From: FEN-1297 sp021817845
GTDB taxonomy: Bacteria; Bacteroidota; Ignavibacteria; Ignavibacteriales; Ignavibacteriaceae
Assembly (NCBI GenBank): GCA_021817845.1
Contig: JAKAFW010000014.1
Location: forward strand, 1 to 64,000
Length of the DNA: 64,000 nt
Reading direction: 5' to 3'
Position numbers and translations under genes: made by a program. The notes beneath the pieces are model-generated. The model ran no database searches, was not told the origin of the DNA, and was given only the letters and a program-made list of their open reading frames with translations. Numbering within the stretch: the stretch's first letter is position 1; every line of letters begins with the position of its first letter. Shown here in pieces: positions 1 through 9,075 of the stretch.

Positions 1-1174
1 GAGCTCGTGGCTCAGGTTTGGTTCCTTCTACTTCCGTAAGAAAATAAATTCTTTCATTATGTCAAAGAACATTATGACCTTTTTTGTTTTATTTTAAACA
101 TACAAGGTTTTGCATTTCACTTCCTTTATAGTTGAAATTGTCTGCGTAACATGAGTTAATTAGTAACTCACGTTACGCATTTTTTTTCTATTGCCCCGCC
201 ATTTATGGCGGGGATTAGTGTAAAAAAGATAATTATGGCTTTAGCCACATAAATAGCACAAATGGGGCTAAAGCCCAGTATTTATTGGAGTTCATTTCAC
301 CCCGACATAAATGTCGGGGCAATAAAAAGGCATATTAATGTTGTCATATTTTAAAACCATAATTAGAATATTTATTCATCACTTCTGAATTTTCACACAG
401 GCTCTAAATGTCGGGGCAATTGATAGTATCATAATGCGTAAGATGAGTTAGTAATATGCAGCGCTTTTGTTGTTTTAAATCTCTACGGTTTAATTTCCTC
501 CTGCTTGCAGCTGAGTATTTTATTCATGAATTGTTTTTACAAAGATCATATCTGTCCAAAATAAAATTCCATATAACATCCCAACAAATAGTCGTCAACT
601 TAATATTAAAAATAAATGTGAGTTTATAGTGTCATTTCGGCGAACCTACCGGTAAGTGGGAGCCGGAATCTCTAACTCAATTATTGCAATAAGCCCAAAA
701 GAAATTGTGGTCATTAGAAGGAAATCAATTAAAAGGCATAATAGCAGCCCACGAATTTTATTCGTGGGAAAAGAAATGAAAAGAATACCTTTTAACCGAT
801 TCATTGGTTTCTCAAATACCGTTTTGTAATGATATAAATTCTTTTTTGTATACAAATTTTAATTTGAATATGATATTGCCACTAATATTTCGCCCTGCTG
901 AGGCTCTTAGGTTCTTGTTGGGCAAATACTTATGGACGAAATTTGATGGATTGTTCTGTAGTGCATTAGATAAAATAATAATCCTGCATAATTTCGCAGG
1001 TTATTATAAATCCTAAAATTATTTTTGACAGCAATGGCAAAGATACCTTTCCACCTGTCAATTCTTTCCAATAACCAAAAAGTTAACTATTTTTAAGTAG
1101 AGAATAAAAAGAGTTATTATGCTGATATTCATTCTGTCATTATAAAAACATTCTCGTTTGTTCTTAATTTATTT
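1..1174. other. Repeat-rich non-coding region
   Basis: I see no convincing gene here. The stretch holds a strong terminator hairpin (144-188), a CCCCGCC/GGCGGGG hairpin near 195-214, a CCCCGACAT/ATGTCGGGG hairpin near 300-322 with a half copy near 405-418, a single repeat end (TTTTCACACAGGCTCT, about 394-409) that matches the ends of the element at 42338-42448, a GTCATTTCGGC repeat relative near 630, and a CCCACGAA/TTCGTGGG hairpin near 749-769. Two short open frames (646-855 minus, 804-1016 plus) run through these repeats and have no ribosome binding site or recognisable motif. I read the region as an accumulation of dispersed repeats next to a tRNA gene. Confidence 0.6.
144..188 (+). terminator. 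Rho-independent terminator
   Basis: TGCGTAAC...TGAGTTA pairs with TAACTCA...GTTACGCA to give a stem of about 16 bp with one mismatch, followed directly by eight T residues. The gene it ends lies before the window. Confidence 0.8.
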
Positions 1175-1249
1175 GCCCCCGTAGCTCAGTATGGATAGAG
1201 CAGCGGTTTCCTAAACCGTTTGTCGGAGGTTCGAATCCTCTCGGGGGTA
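1175..1249 (+). tRNA. tRNA-Arg (anticodon CCT)
   Basis: Complete cloverleaf read by eye: acceptor GCCCCCG pairs with CGGGGGT (one G-U), D-arm GCTC/GAGC, anticodon stem GCGGT/ACCGT around loop TTCCTAA, so the anticodon is CCT, and T-arm GGAGGTTCGAATCCTC. CCA is not encoded. The 3' half, starting in the anticodon loop, is part of the 44-bp direct repeat that bounds the integrated element downstream. The tRNA itself stays intact, as is usual when tyrosine recombinases use tRNA genes as attB. Confidence 0.95.
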
Positions 1250-1255
1250 CATTAT
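1212..1255 (+). repeat. attL, 44-bp direct repeat overlapping tRNA-Arg
   Basis: It begins in the tRNA anticodon loop (TAAACCG...) and runs six bases past the tRNA end. It is identical to 6384-6427. It marks the tRNA-proximal junction of the element. Confidence 0.92.
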
Positions 1256-1544
1256 TATACTAATAATTTTACTTCCAAAATCCTTTAACTTTAATAGGTT
1301 AGAGGATTTTTTATTTTGTGTTTGCAAAGAAATAAGTAGACTAATTACACTTCGGAATGTTCCAAACGCATATTTAAAGTTATCAAAATAGTTAACGATT
1401 TTGGGACGATAATTTTGGTTTTCTTATTGTGAAAATATCTACATTATTGAGAGTTAAAAAAGTATATATAAACAAAGTGTAAAACATACCTTTTAGCTAT
1501 ATATTCCACTGTATTTACGATTTTTTTATTAGCATAATTTTTTT

Positions 1545-1949
1545 TCAGTTATCAGTATCCCTTTTGTCTGACTTATTTCTAATATTTATTTTCTTAGAAT
1601 CCAATACTAGCCAACATCCTTCTTGCTTAATTTCAATTTTAATATCACCCCGTTCATAGATTAAATTTTCTATCATCGTTATTTCCGGAAATGCTTTTTC
1701 TATTAACTTATAACAATCGGCATATATTTCATCATAATACCTTTGCTTAGTTTCTTTAGTCATATTACTTCTAAATGGATACTTTGGATTTGCCATCTTT
1801 CCATAGTAAGTATGAAAATTATTATCTGTTATTAATTCTGTGTATTCAAATTTCCCATCACCAATTGTATTTACTTTTGATTTAATAAAAACTGAATAGA
1901 AAATGAAATATAAATTTTCAACTATATATTTCTTTACAATGTACTGCAT
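1545..1949 (-). CDS. Orphan protein of the integrated element (134 aa)
   Basis: I do not recognise this protein. It is 134 residues, rich in Lys, Tyr, Ile and Asn, with no obvious signal peptide or membrane segment beyond a hydrophobic patch at about residues 11-22. A purine-rich site (GAAAGGG) lies about 9 bases before the ATG, so translation is plausible. It is the last gene of the element, next to attL and separated from the ATPase gene by about 330 non-coding bases, which is the position where satellites and islands often carry cargo. That positional argument is the only hint of role. A defence, anti-defence or excision-control function would be speculation. Confidence 0.6.
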   Translation of the reverse strand: MQYIVKKYIVENLYFIFYSVFIKSKVNTIGDGKFEYTELITDNNFHTYYGKMANPKYPFRSNMTKETKQRYYDEIYADCYKLIEKAFPEITMIENLIYERGDIKIEIKQEGCWLVLDSKKINIRNKSDKRDTDN

Positions 1950-2276
1950 TGTATTTTTCCCTTTCTTTTTAATTGTATAGTAGGATTGACTTTTATGCGC
2001 AAATTATTTTCTAAAATATTTGTTTCAAGCATCACCACAGCTTTTTTTTATTAAAGCCTTATAATTTATAGCCTGTGCCTTATTTGAGCCATGGTAGCGC
2101 TTTCAGAGTCCAAAAATGGCTTTCAAATTATCCTCTTAACATAATATAAATTAAAAAACTGGTTAAAAATTTGATATGAATAAATCTTAAAAACTTTAAA
2201 ATGATAAAGCGGCTAAAAAGAATTTTCTAATTAGCCGTCTTAGCTTATAATTCTAAGGTTTTTGTTCAGAAGGAGA
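1950..2276. other. Non-coding spacer inside the element
   Basis: About 330 bases without an open frame. It contains a hairpin CGGCTAA/TTAGCCG (about 2209-2239, minus-strand sense) just downstream of the ATPase gene that could end its transcript, then AT-rich sequence leading to the ribosome binding site of the 134-aa gene. A small RNA or the element's origin could be here, but I see no defined iteron array. Confidence 0.5.
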
Positions 2277-3323
2277 TTATTCTGGAACAAGTTCTTTAAA
2301 TGTTTCCAAATTTAGTTTATAAAACCCCCTGCCATCTTTTTCTATTAATTCCTTACTCACTAATCTGGATAGTTTATTACTTGTGTTTTGCAAATTAGAA
2401 TCTTTCATTATTTGTTTAACTTCAGATAATTTAAAAGTTTTTAATTTATTATCCTTAAATAAATTTAATGTAGCCTTAGCTTCTCTTGACAATCCATTTT
2501 CCCTAATATCACCCATTATTTCCCAGCTAAGTTTTTTTTGATTAAATTTTAAAGAATAAGATGTATCTTCATAATCCCTACCTCTAACATATAATTCTGT
2601 ATGGCCGCTTCTTTTCTTCATTAGCATCAAAGAATCAGGGGATGCTTGAATGCCCATTGTCCCTTGAATTTCATCAAAAGGATCTTCTGCTTCTTTCTTC
2701 GTAGTATGATGAACCAATAAAATACTAATATGATTACTAACTGCTAAAGTTTGCAGACTATATAGTAAATCATAATCTTCTTGAAAGCTCTGGTTGCCAT
2801 AATTTGATTTGTTTACAAACCTTCCAAATGTATCAATAATTATTACCCCGATATCTTTCCTATATTTAATAATTTTCTTTATAGCTGCCAATCCCCCATT
2901 TGTTAATCTAGGGAATTTCTCCGGCTGTGGAGGAATAATTATATTTTTTGGGGCATACATTTTCCCTAGCATTTTTGATACCCTAAATTTAATTCTTGAT
3001 AAACTATCTTCATATGGAATAAAATAAACTGTTGATCTTTCACAAGAGAAACTTTTCATAAATTTTAATCCCCAAGCTATTGATATTGCCATTCTTAAGG
3101 CAAATAATGATTTACCTAGTTTAGGCTTTCCCGCAAGAATTGATAATCCTTCAGGCAAAAAAGGTTTAACAAACCATTTAGGCTCAGGATAATTAAGTTT
3201 TTTATGTATATCATATAACCTTACAGTACTTAAAGGATCAAATTCCTCTTTAGCCTTTGGCTTTATTATTTTTAATGAATAATTAAATACTTTCTGTGCT
3301 GATGATGCATTTCTATTTTCCAT
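2277..3323 (-). CDS. RepA/RecA-like replicative ATPase
   Basis: The 348-aa protein has an N-terminal FLPEGLSILAGKPKLGKS segment with a Walker A motif (GKPKLGKS, about residues 65-72), a Walker B strand (VIIIDTFGRF) and a following LLVHHT segment. This is the layout of the AAA_25/RepA hexameric helicase-like family found in plasmids, phages and islands. The C-terminal third looks like a small winged-helix region that may bind DNA. The start overlaps the end of the primase-like gene by 11 bases, so the two are translationally coupled and probably act together to replicate the excised element. Function is inferred from motifs and neighbours. Confidence 0.82.
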   Translation of the reverse strand: MENRNASSAQKVFNYSLKIIKPKAKEEFDPLSTVRLYDIHKKLNYPEPKWFVKPFLPEGLSILAGKPKLGKSLFALRMAISIAWGLKFMKSFSCERSTVYFIPYEDSLSRIKFRVSKMLGKMYAPKNIIIPPQPEKFPRLTNGGLAAIKKIIKYRKDIGVIIIDTFGRFVNKSNYGNQSFQEDYDLLYSLQTLAVSNHISILLVHHTTKKEAEDPFDEIQGTMGIQASPDSLMLMKKRSGHTELYVRGRDYEDTSYSLKFNQKKLSWEIMGDIRENGLSREAKATLNLFKDNKLKTFKLSEVKQIMKDSNLQNTSNKLSRLVSKELIEKDGRGFYKLNLETFKELVPE

Positions 3324-4365
3324 TATAATCCTCCGTTAAATCTTTTGTATTATTCAATTTTATCCTTTTACATTCGATACCAAGTTCATTTACAAATAAA
3401 TTAGCCGCTTTATCACCAGCATCATCATTATCAAATGCTAAGTATAGTTTGTATTGCCCTATGTCTAATTTCTTAAGTTCATTAAATGGTATGTTAGTAA
3501 CGCCTGGGAATCCAATTGCATTTAAACCGGCTTGATCTGCAATCATAGTATCAAATTCACCTTCACACAGATATAATTTATCTGCCTTTTTCATATTTTT
3601 TAATACATCAACATTAAAGATTCGTCTTGCCGTTAATCCCTTTAATCCCATATATTTTGGAATATTTTTGTTATCATCTGGCAAATGATGACATCTTAAA
3701 TAAATTGGTTTACCATTTTTTATATACGGAATAATTATTTTATTATAATAGAAAACTAGGTTGTTCCTTTCGTTCATCACCCCTGCAATTTGTAATTCTT
3801 TAAGTGAAAATTTTACAACTAGCCATTGCTTCAAAACATTTATATTATATATACCTCTAATTTTAAATTTTGTTATTGTCTGTGTTGTAAGCTTTCTTTT
3901 TGAACTTAACAAATACTTTTTTATATCTTGAGGTAAGCCTTTTTCCAAGAGCGTGTTAATTATATAATCATACACTCTCATCTGTATTCCCGTGTTTCGT
4001 AAGGAAATTTTTTTTGAAAATTTAGCTTTCCATTTTTCACTATTTAATATCTTGGTATTTTCTTTTTTGATATCAAGCATGTCTTGCCTAATATAAATAT
4101 CATCTAAATCATCTAGTGCTTTTACATAATCAACTTTACAATAGTCCATGTAAAATCTTACAATATCCCCACCTTTTCCTGTAGAAAAGCAATAAAATAT
4201 GTTTTTTTGAACATTTATTTGAAGAGAAGGTACAGTTTCTTTCTTATATATCGAAAAGATTTTATTTCCTGGATACACTTTTATCCCAAGTTCATCCAGT
4301 AGAAAAGGAAAATCCAAATTTTCTCTTATATTTAGTCTACTTTTTTGTAATTCAATGGAATACAT
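3313..4365 (-). CDS. Toprim primase-like protein of the element
   Basis: The 350-aa protein resembles bacterial DnaG-type primases. The N-terminal part has the spacing of a CHC2 zinc finger (VPSLQINVQKNIFYCFSTGKGGDIV), but of the usual zinc ligands only the Cys in YCFSTGKGG remains, so the finger is degenerate. Further on are Toprim motifs: the acidic EGEFD strand at about residue 270 and the DNDDAG motif near residue 315. Primase next to a RepA-like ATPase is a common replication module of islands and phage satellites. The gene starts with ATG after a weak purine stretch and overlaps the ATPase gene by 11 bases. Priming activity is inferred. Confidence 0.8.
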   Translation of the reverse strand: MYSIELQKSRLNIRENLDFPFLLDELGIKVYPGNKIFSIYKKETVPSLQINVQKNIFYCFSTGKGGDIVRFYMDYCKVDYVKALDDLDDIYIRQDMLDIKKENTKILNSEKWKAKFSKKISLRNTGIQMRVYDYIINTLLEKGLPQDIKKYLLSSKRKLTTQTITKFKIRGIYNINVLKQWLVVKFSLKELQIAGVMNERNNLVFYYNKIIIPYIKNGKPIYLRCHHLPDDNKNIPKYMGLKGLTARRIFNVDVLKNMKKADKLYLCEGEFDTMIADQAGLNAIGFPGVTNIPFNELKKLDIGQYKLYLAFDNDDAGDKAANLFVNELGIECKRIKLNNTKDLTEDYNGK

Positions 4366-4446
4366 TTTACACCTCGCAATAATTATTAAAAATTTTATTT
4401 ACGAGGCAAAAGTAATTATTATTATAGGTTAGATGGGGTGGGAGTG

Positions 4447-5187
4447 CTAATAGTTATTATCTCCTTTAGCATATATTATTGAGGTAAGAATATTATCTAA
4501 TTTCTTCTTTATTTTTATAGGAATTCCTCTGTCTTTATTCAATAATTTGGAAGATGTTACACTTAATATATTAGGCTTTGACAATTCCCCGCCTTTTTTG
4601 AATACCTTAAAAACATTTGATGTAGTTTTCCATATTGTTTTAGTTTCAATTATACCTATATCACCATTACGTTCTTTTAATTTATTTATTAAGTATACTA
4701 AATGAGATTCATTTTGTTTCCATACTAGAAGCTCGCATTTTTTATTATTATATGGTCTCCCATTTTGACTAAAAAAACTTAAAAATTGTTCTTCCTTAGT
4801 ATCATGATGAAGAAAATCATCTGATTTTAATTTGTTAAATAACATAATAAGGTCACCATCATTTCCCATCCAACTAAATTTATTTTCATCCAGTTTCTTA
4901 TCTCTTTTAATTCTATATTCTTTTAGAAGATCAATTAGCCTATACTTACTTTTAAATAACATATTTCTTCTAATAATTTTTATTTGTTTATTTTCTGGGA
5001 AATTCTCCATTGAAAAAAATATTGTAGGAATAGAATTATCATCAAGATTATATTTTTGAATTTTATCATTTATGGCTTGAATCATATCATTCAAATATTC
5101 TCTTTTTTCTTTAAGCGTTTCGATTGAAAGTAATTTCTCTTCAATTTTTTTAAGATTTACGAGGTCTGCTAAACGGTATAATTCCAT
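4447..5187 (-). CDS. Orphan protein between integrase and primase (246 aa)
   Basis: This is a lysine-rich, mostly helical protein. Residues about 10-50 look like a coiled coil. A segment near residue 155 (LLVWKQNESHLVYLINKL) faintly recalls the C-terminal W-T-x-S-K-x-x-L-x-x-L-I-Y region of RteC-like and related Bacteroidetes element proteins; that link is weak. The gene stands alone between the recombinase and the replication pair, the position where regulators or excisionases usually sit. About 80 non-coding bases separate it from the primase-like gene. I cannot assign a function; an element-specific regulator is the best guess. Confidence 0.6.
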   Translation of the reverse strand: MELYRLADLVNLKKIEEKLLSIETLKEKREYLNDMIQAINDKIQKYNLDDNSIPTIFFSMENFPENKQIKIIRRNMLFKSKYRLIDLLKEYRIKRDKKLDENKFSWMGNDGDLIMLFNKLKSDDFLHHDTKEEQFLSFFSQNGRPYNNKKCELLVWKQNESHLVYLINKLKERNGDIGIIETKTIWKTTSNVFKVFKKGGELSKPNILSVTSSKLLNKDRGIPIKIKKKLDNILTSIIYAKGDNNY

Positions 5188-5189
5188 GA

Positions 5190-5284
5190 TTTTTTTAAAT
5201 ATGTATAGGTTTAATAAGTTTATATAGTTTAAATATACTGGAATAGTGATAATATTTAAACCTATTAAACTATTTAAACTTTAC
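5190..5284. repeat. AT-rich repeated motifs beside the integrase gene
   Basis: The 95-base gap holds several copies of TTTAA(A/T)-type words in both orientations: AGGTTTAATAAG, TAGTTTAAATA, ATTTAAACCTATTAAAC and TATTTAAAC. Such clustering could be recombinase arm sites, operators or a replication origin. The sequence shows the repetition; the role is inference. Confidence 0.45.
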
Positions 5285-6286
5285 TTATAAAATATTTACA
5301 GCTTTTTGTAAATCTTCTTGTCTTAAATGGGCATATATTTCAGTTGTTTTTATATTGGCATGTCCTAACAGTTTTGATACTAAATAAATATTTACTCCGC
5401 TTTGAATTAGCCAGCTTGCAAAGGTATGCCTTAAGGTATGAAAATGGTATTTAGGATTTAGGTTTGCTTTTAGAACATATTGTTTGAAATTATGAGAGAC
5501 TTTACAATCTGTAGAAGTTGTCAGATAATCAAAAACGTGGAAATCAGTATGGACTTGAAATTTAACTTTTAGGATATTATAAACAAGATCATTCATAGGT
5601 ATTGACCGGATACGTTTTGATTTTGTAATATGTTCAATATTATTAAGGAAAATAATTCTATCAACAAGGTTAATCTGTTCCCATCGTAAAGTCAGCAGTT
5701 CCATTAACCTCATTCCTGTATTAGCAGCTATAATTACAAATTCCTTAAAATCTTTATCATCAATAGTATTACATAAGGTTTCATATTCAGCCCTTGACAT
5801 AAATAATGGTTGTTTTTCCGGTATTTTAAATTGCTTTATTCCTTTGCAAGGATTTATTAGAATATGCTTGTCCTCAACTGCAATATTTAAAGCAGCCTTC
5901 AAGTTTATTAAATCTTTCCTTGCTGCATAAATCGAAGTTTCTTTAATCCGGCTTTCTAAATAATCTTGCATTTTAGTTCTACTAATTTCATTAAGCTGAA
6001 CATTTCCAAAATATTTAATTAAATATTTAAAAGATGTATGATAACATTTACAGGTTTTATTTGAATGGGTAAGTTCACAGCGTTTTAGAATCTTGAACCT
6101 AAATTGTTCTAAGTTAATTGAAATTACTTCCTGCTTTTTTCTTAGCTTGATTTCTTCCCTGATGTTTGAGAAAAATTCATTTGCTTCACTTTTATATTTT
6201 GATTTTGTTGATAAAAATTTTCGCTTTTTATTTTCATCATCATAGACAACATAGTAATAACCGTTCTTCTTTTTAAAAAGAAACAT
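5285..6286 (-). CDS. Tyrosine recombinase (integrase) of the element
   Basis: The 333-aa protein has the phage-integrase layout: an N-terminal basic region (MFLFKKKNGYYYVVYDD), a SAM-like core-binding domain around residues 65-155, and a catalytic domain with the first Arg in NTGMRLMELLTLRW, the HTLRHTFASWL box with His and the second Arg, LLGHANIKTT, and the nucleophile Tyr in EIYAH close to the C-terminus. It starts about 100 bp from the attR repeat, the usual place for an integrase gene in a tRNA-borne island. It is expected to recombine the 44-bp repeats to integrate and excise the element. No catalytic residue is missing, so it may be active. Confidence 0.93.
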   Translation of the reverse strand: MFLFKKKNGYYYVVYDDENKKRKFLSTKSKYKSEANEFFSNIREEIKLRKKQEVISINLEQFRFKILKRCELTHSNKTCKCYHTSFKYLIKYFGNVQLNEISRTKMQDYLESRIKETSIYAARKDLINLKAALNIAVEDKHILINPCKGIKQFKIPEKQPLFMSRAEYETLCNTIDDKDFKEFVIIAANTGMRLMELLTLRWEQINLVDRIIFLNNIEHITKSKRIRSIPMNDLVYNILKVKFQVHTDFHVFDYLTTSTDCKVSHNFKQYVLKANLNPKYHFHTLRHTFASWLIQSGVNIYLVSKLLGHANIKTTEIYAHLRQEDLQKAVNIL

Positions 6287-6383
6287 AAAACCTCCAAATG
6301 GGTTAAAATTTGAATAAATAGTTTACTATTTAGTTAATAGTATTTGGTAAGTAATTAGGAATAAATAAGATAAAACGGTTTAT

Positions 6384-6427
6384 TAAACCGTTTGTCGGAG
6401 GTTCGAATCCTCTCGGGGGTACATTAT
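6384..6427 (+). repeat. attR, 44-bp direct repeat
   Basis: Identical to 1212-1255. The bases just before it (ACGGTTTAT) also resemble the tRNA anticodon stem (GCGGTTTCC), so an imperfect match extends about 8 bases further left. This may mark the real crossover region in the anticodon loop. Confidence 0.92.
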
Positions 6428-6660
6428 CATCCGAATATTCAAACTTTCAAAACATGAAAGTTTGTTTTTTTAATATAATCAACTAAATCCGGATGGTCAG
6501 CCACCTTAGTCTTTCATTTTTATATACTCTCATTGTGCAAAAGGATTTTACATTTGCCTACAACTATATCTGAAATTGTCTGTCAAGCTTCATAAAGTAA
6601 TAATTCCTTGATGATTAATTACTCAAAAAATAAGGATTATTTAGTGTTTCAAATACAACA

Positions 6661-6688
6661 CAAAAAAAGGCTGCCAATCGACAGCCTT
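6661..6688 (-). terminator. Terminator of the beta-propeller gene
   Basis: On the minus strand AAGGCTG...CAGCCTT forms a hairpin followed by a run of T, 30 bases after the stop codon of the 689-aa secreted protein. Confidence 0.8.
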
Positions 6689-6716
6689 GAAATGATATTA
6701 TAATAAAACTAAAATT

Positions 6717-8786
6717 CTATTTCAACAGAATTAACTTTTTCGTCTCCACAAAACTTCCCGCCTGCATTCTGTAAAAATAAACTCCGCTAGCAAGTTTACT
6801 TCCATTAAAACTAACAGAATACCTTCCCGCCGGCTTTTCTTCATTAACCAAACTTGCAACTTCATTTCCTAAAACATCATAAATTTTTAAAGTGACTTTA
6901 CTGTTCGCTGATAGCTGATAGCTAATTATAGTACTTGGGTTAAAGGGATTTGGATAATTTTGATTAAGACTAAATTGAGAAGGTAAAATATTTCTGTCCA
7001 CGGTAATACCTGTTATCACCTCAGATAATGGACGTCTCCAAACTCCTTCACCCCACGATCCAGCAAATAAAAAATTATCACCGACAGTAAATGTTGAAAT
7101 TGAGGTATTATCATCAAAGCCCGTATTTATTGGAGACCAGCTAATTCCATTATCTCTCGAGATAAATAATTTGCTATTAATTTCCGCAAAGATCAACCCA
7201 TTTTTAATCTCAAGAGAGTAAACTACCGAGTCAGCAAAACCAATCCTTACCCAATTTGTATCTGGAGGTACATTGCTGAAGATACCAGTTTGTGTCCCTG
7301 CAAACAGAGCTGTGCCGACCTTCTGTAACGAAGTAACTGAAGTGTCTTTAAATCCGTATGAAGTCCAGTTTGTACCGTTATTAGTTGATCTAAAAATTCC
7401 CGCATCTGTTCCTACAAAAAGGACAGTATCCATTACTTCAAAATCATTAATACGTGCAGAAGGCAAACCATTATTGACCTGCTCCCAGGTTGCTCCCTCA
7501 TTTGCAGTTCGTAAAACACCTTGATCTGACCCTACAAATAAATAAGATTGATTATAATTGATGGAAAAGACAAGCATGTTTTTAAGACCTATATAATTCC
7601 AACTCTTACCATAATCGGAAGATTTGAATATCCCACCTCCGCCGTCAAGAGCCTTTTCTGTTCCGGCATAAAAATCAGTTCCTCTTGTTTTCAAGCACAA
7701 AACATAGCTATGATTAAGATTGTAATATTCCTTATAGCTGTCCCCGTTGTCTCTCGAAACAAACACACCTTCCTGTGCGGCATCGCCTACAACAAGATTA
7801 GAATCAATAACAGCAAGGGCTTGAACCAACATGTTACTCACTGCACCGGTTTGAAGCCAGTTCGTACCGTTATCTTGAGTTGTGAAAATGCCGACATCGC
7901 TGGTCCCGGCAATTAAATTACCGCCCGATACTGCAATGGCTTCAACTATCGCACTTGCAAGACCAATACTATTCCAACTATTTCCATCATCTGTTGAAAG
8001 AAACATTCCCTGACCGGAACCTAAATAGATATTCGATCCGTTTACTATCATAGTGCCGTTGTATGTAAACGGCATACTGTTTGTAACGCTATTCCAACTC
8101 AATCCATTATCGGTTGTATTATATAGATTCATGCTGGATGCCATATACAATTTGCTGTTATGAACAAATAGGGAAGTGACATAGGGGTTATAATTTGGAA
8201 TGCTTAATTGAGCCCAACTGTCACCCATATTTGTAGTTTTAAAAACTCCTCCGCCCCCTGTGCCTGCATAAATATTTGAATCAATTACGAGAAGCGACAC
8301 AACCGGATACTGTAGCCCGGTATTATTTGGTTTGATCCAATGAAAACCTCCGTCAGTTGATCGGTATACACCGTCTCCAGTTCCAGCAAAAAGTATAGTA
8401 TCCTTTGTTGTAAAACATGTTATCGACCGCGACGGGCTAATAGTATTAACCTGAGACCAGGTACCCCCATTGTCAGAAGATAAAAATAAAAGATTGTTTG
8501 TCCCATCCCAAGCGCCTGCAAGAAAATTTTGCTTAAAGACACCAAGTGATGTAATACTGTTAGCCCAAAGTCCGCTATTTGCTTCAGCCCAATGCAGCCC
8601 ATTATCAGTTGAACGATAAATACCCCGTGAAGGGCTGCCGCCCAAAATCGTAGAATTAATTACTGCAAAATTATTAAACTCCCAACCATAAGGTGCGTTC
8701 ATTCGAACCCATTGAGAATTTGTCTCCTTGGATGATATGAATAATAATGCCATTAATATGGCAGCGCGAATAATGTAACCCTTCAT
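6717..8786 (-). CDS. Secreted beta-propeller protein with type IX sorting tail
   Basis: The 689-aa protein starts with a signal peptide (MKGYIIRAAILMALLF..., cleavage likely after about residue 24). The body is a run of some ten repeats of the form STDNGxxW/SxDxGxSW separated by segments such as LFAGT, typical of BNR/Asp-box and sortilin-like beta-propellers. The last 85 residues contain NQNYPNPFNPSTIISYQL and end in SGVYFYRMQAGSFVETKKLILLK, the type A sorting domain of the type IX secretion system. It is therefore expected to be exported and released or anchored at the cell surface. The ligand is unknown. The ATG has a good site (AAAGGAG) and the gene is monocistronic with its own terminator. 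Confidence 0.9.
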   Translation of the reverse strand: MKGYIIRAAILMALLFISSKETNSQWVRMNAPYGWEFNNFAVINSTILGGSPSRGIYRSTDNGLHWAEANSGLWANSITSLGVFKQNFLAGAWDGTNNLLFLSSDNGGTWSQVNTISPSRSITCFTTKDTILFAGTGDGVYRSTDGGFHWIKPNNTGLQYPVVSLLVIDSNIYAGTGGGGVFKTTNMGDSWAQLSIPNYNPYVTSLFVHNSKLYMASSMNLYNTTDNGLSWNSVTNSMPFTYNGTMIVNGSNIYLGSGQGMFLSTDDGNSWNSIGLASAIVEAIAVSGGNLIAGTSDVGIFTTQDNGTNWLQTGAVSNMLVQALAVIDSNLVVGDAAQEGVFVSRDNGDSYKEYYNLNHSYVLCLKTRGTDFYAGTEKALDGGGGIFKSSDYGKSWNYIGLKNMLVFSINYNQSYLFVGSDQGVLRTANEGATWEQVNNGLPSARINDFEVMDTVLFVGTDAGIFRSTNNGTNWTSYGFKDTSVTSLQKVGTALFAGTQTGIFSNVPPDTNWVRIGFADSVVYSLEIKNGLIFAEINSKLFISRDNGISWSPINTGFDDNTSISTFTVGDNFLFAGSWGEGVWRRPLSEVITGITVDRNILPSQFSLNQNYPNPFNPSTIISYQLSANSKVTLKIYDVLGNEVASLVNEEKPAGRYSVSFNGSKLASGVYFYRMQAGSFVETKKLILLK

Positions 8787-8986
8787 AATATTCTCCTTTA
8801 TTGTTTTCTAAATCTAAATTATAGAGTCTTTCTTCCTGCATTTATTCCCCAAAATTTATTATTAAAATTCTTAATTATATTAAATTAAAAAATCTAATTA
8901 TGATAATCAATTATAAGTTCATATAATTTATTATTCATTGGTAAACAATAACATATGTCCTTACAAAGAATCGTCAAAATACAATT

Positions 8987-9013
8987 GTCATTTCGACCGT
9001 AGGGAGAAATCCC
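8987..9013 (+). repeat. GTCATTTCGACC...GGGAGAAATCCC repeat
   Basis: A dispersed repeat with consensus GTCATTTCGACCGnAGGGAGAAATCCC. Other copies lie near 9467, 54403 and 54510, with a diverged one near 630. All are intergenic. Confidence 0.75.
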
Positions 9014-9075
9014 ATATATAGCTTAGGTGCACGAATTGAACATGGGATATCTCAGTCGATGATTTATCCCGTATG

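Larger units (their letters stand above)
1212..6427. mobile_element. 5.2-kb integrative element in tRNA-Arg
   Basis: A 44-bp sequence at 1212-1255 (3' part of tRNA-Arg plus a few bases) recurs without mismatch at 6384-6427. Between the copies lie five genes, all on the minus strand: a tyrosine recombinase next to the distal repeat, an orphan gene, a Toprim primase-like gene, a RepA/RecA-like ATPase and a second orphan gene next to the tRNA. The segment is visibly more AT-rich than its flanks. No relaxase, terminase, capsid or known resistance gene is present. It therefore resembles a minimal self-replicating island or phage satellite rather than a conjugative element or a complete prophage. 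Mobility is inferred from the repeat and the integrase. Confidence 0.9.

Noticed and set aside
646..1016. Two short frames before the tRNA-Arg gene
   Set aside because: No start signal, no motif, and one begins inside a dispersed repeat. The hydrophobic stretch follows from AT-rich composition.
1212..6427. CRISPR array or phage structural genes in the integrated element
   Set aside because: I found no regularly spaced repeats, and none of the five genes resembles capsid, portal, terminase or tail proteins.
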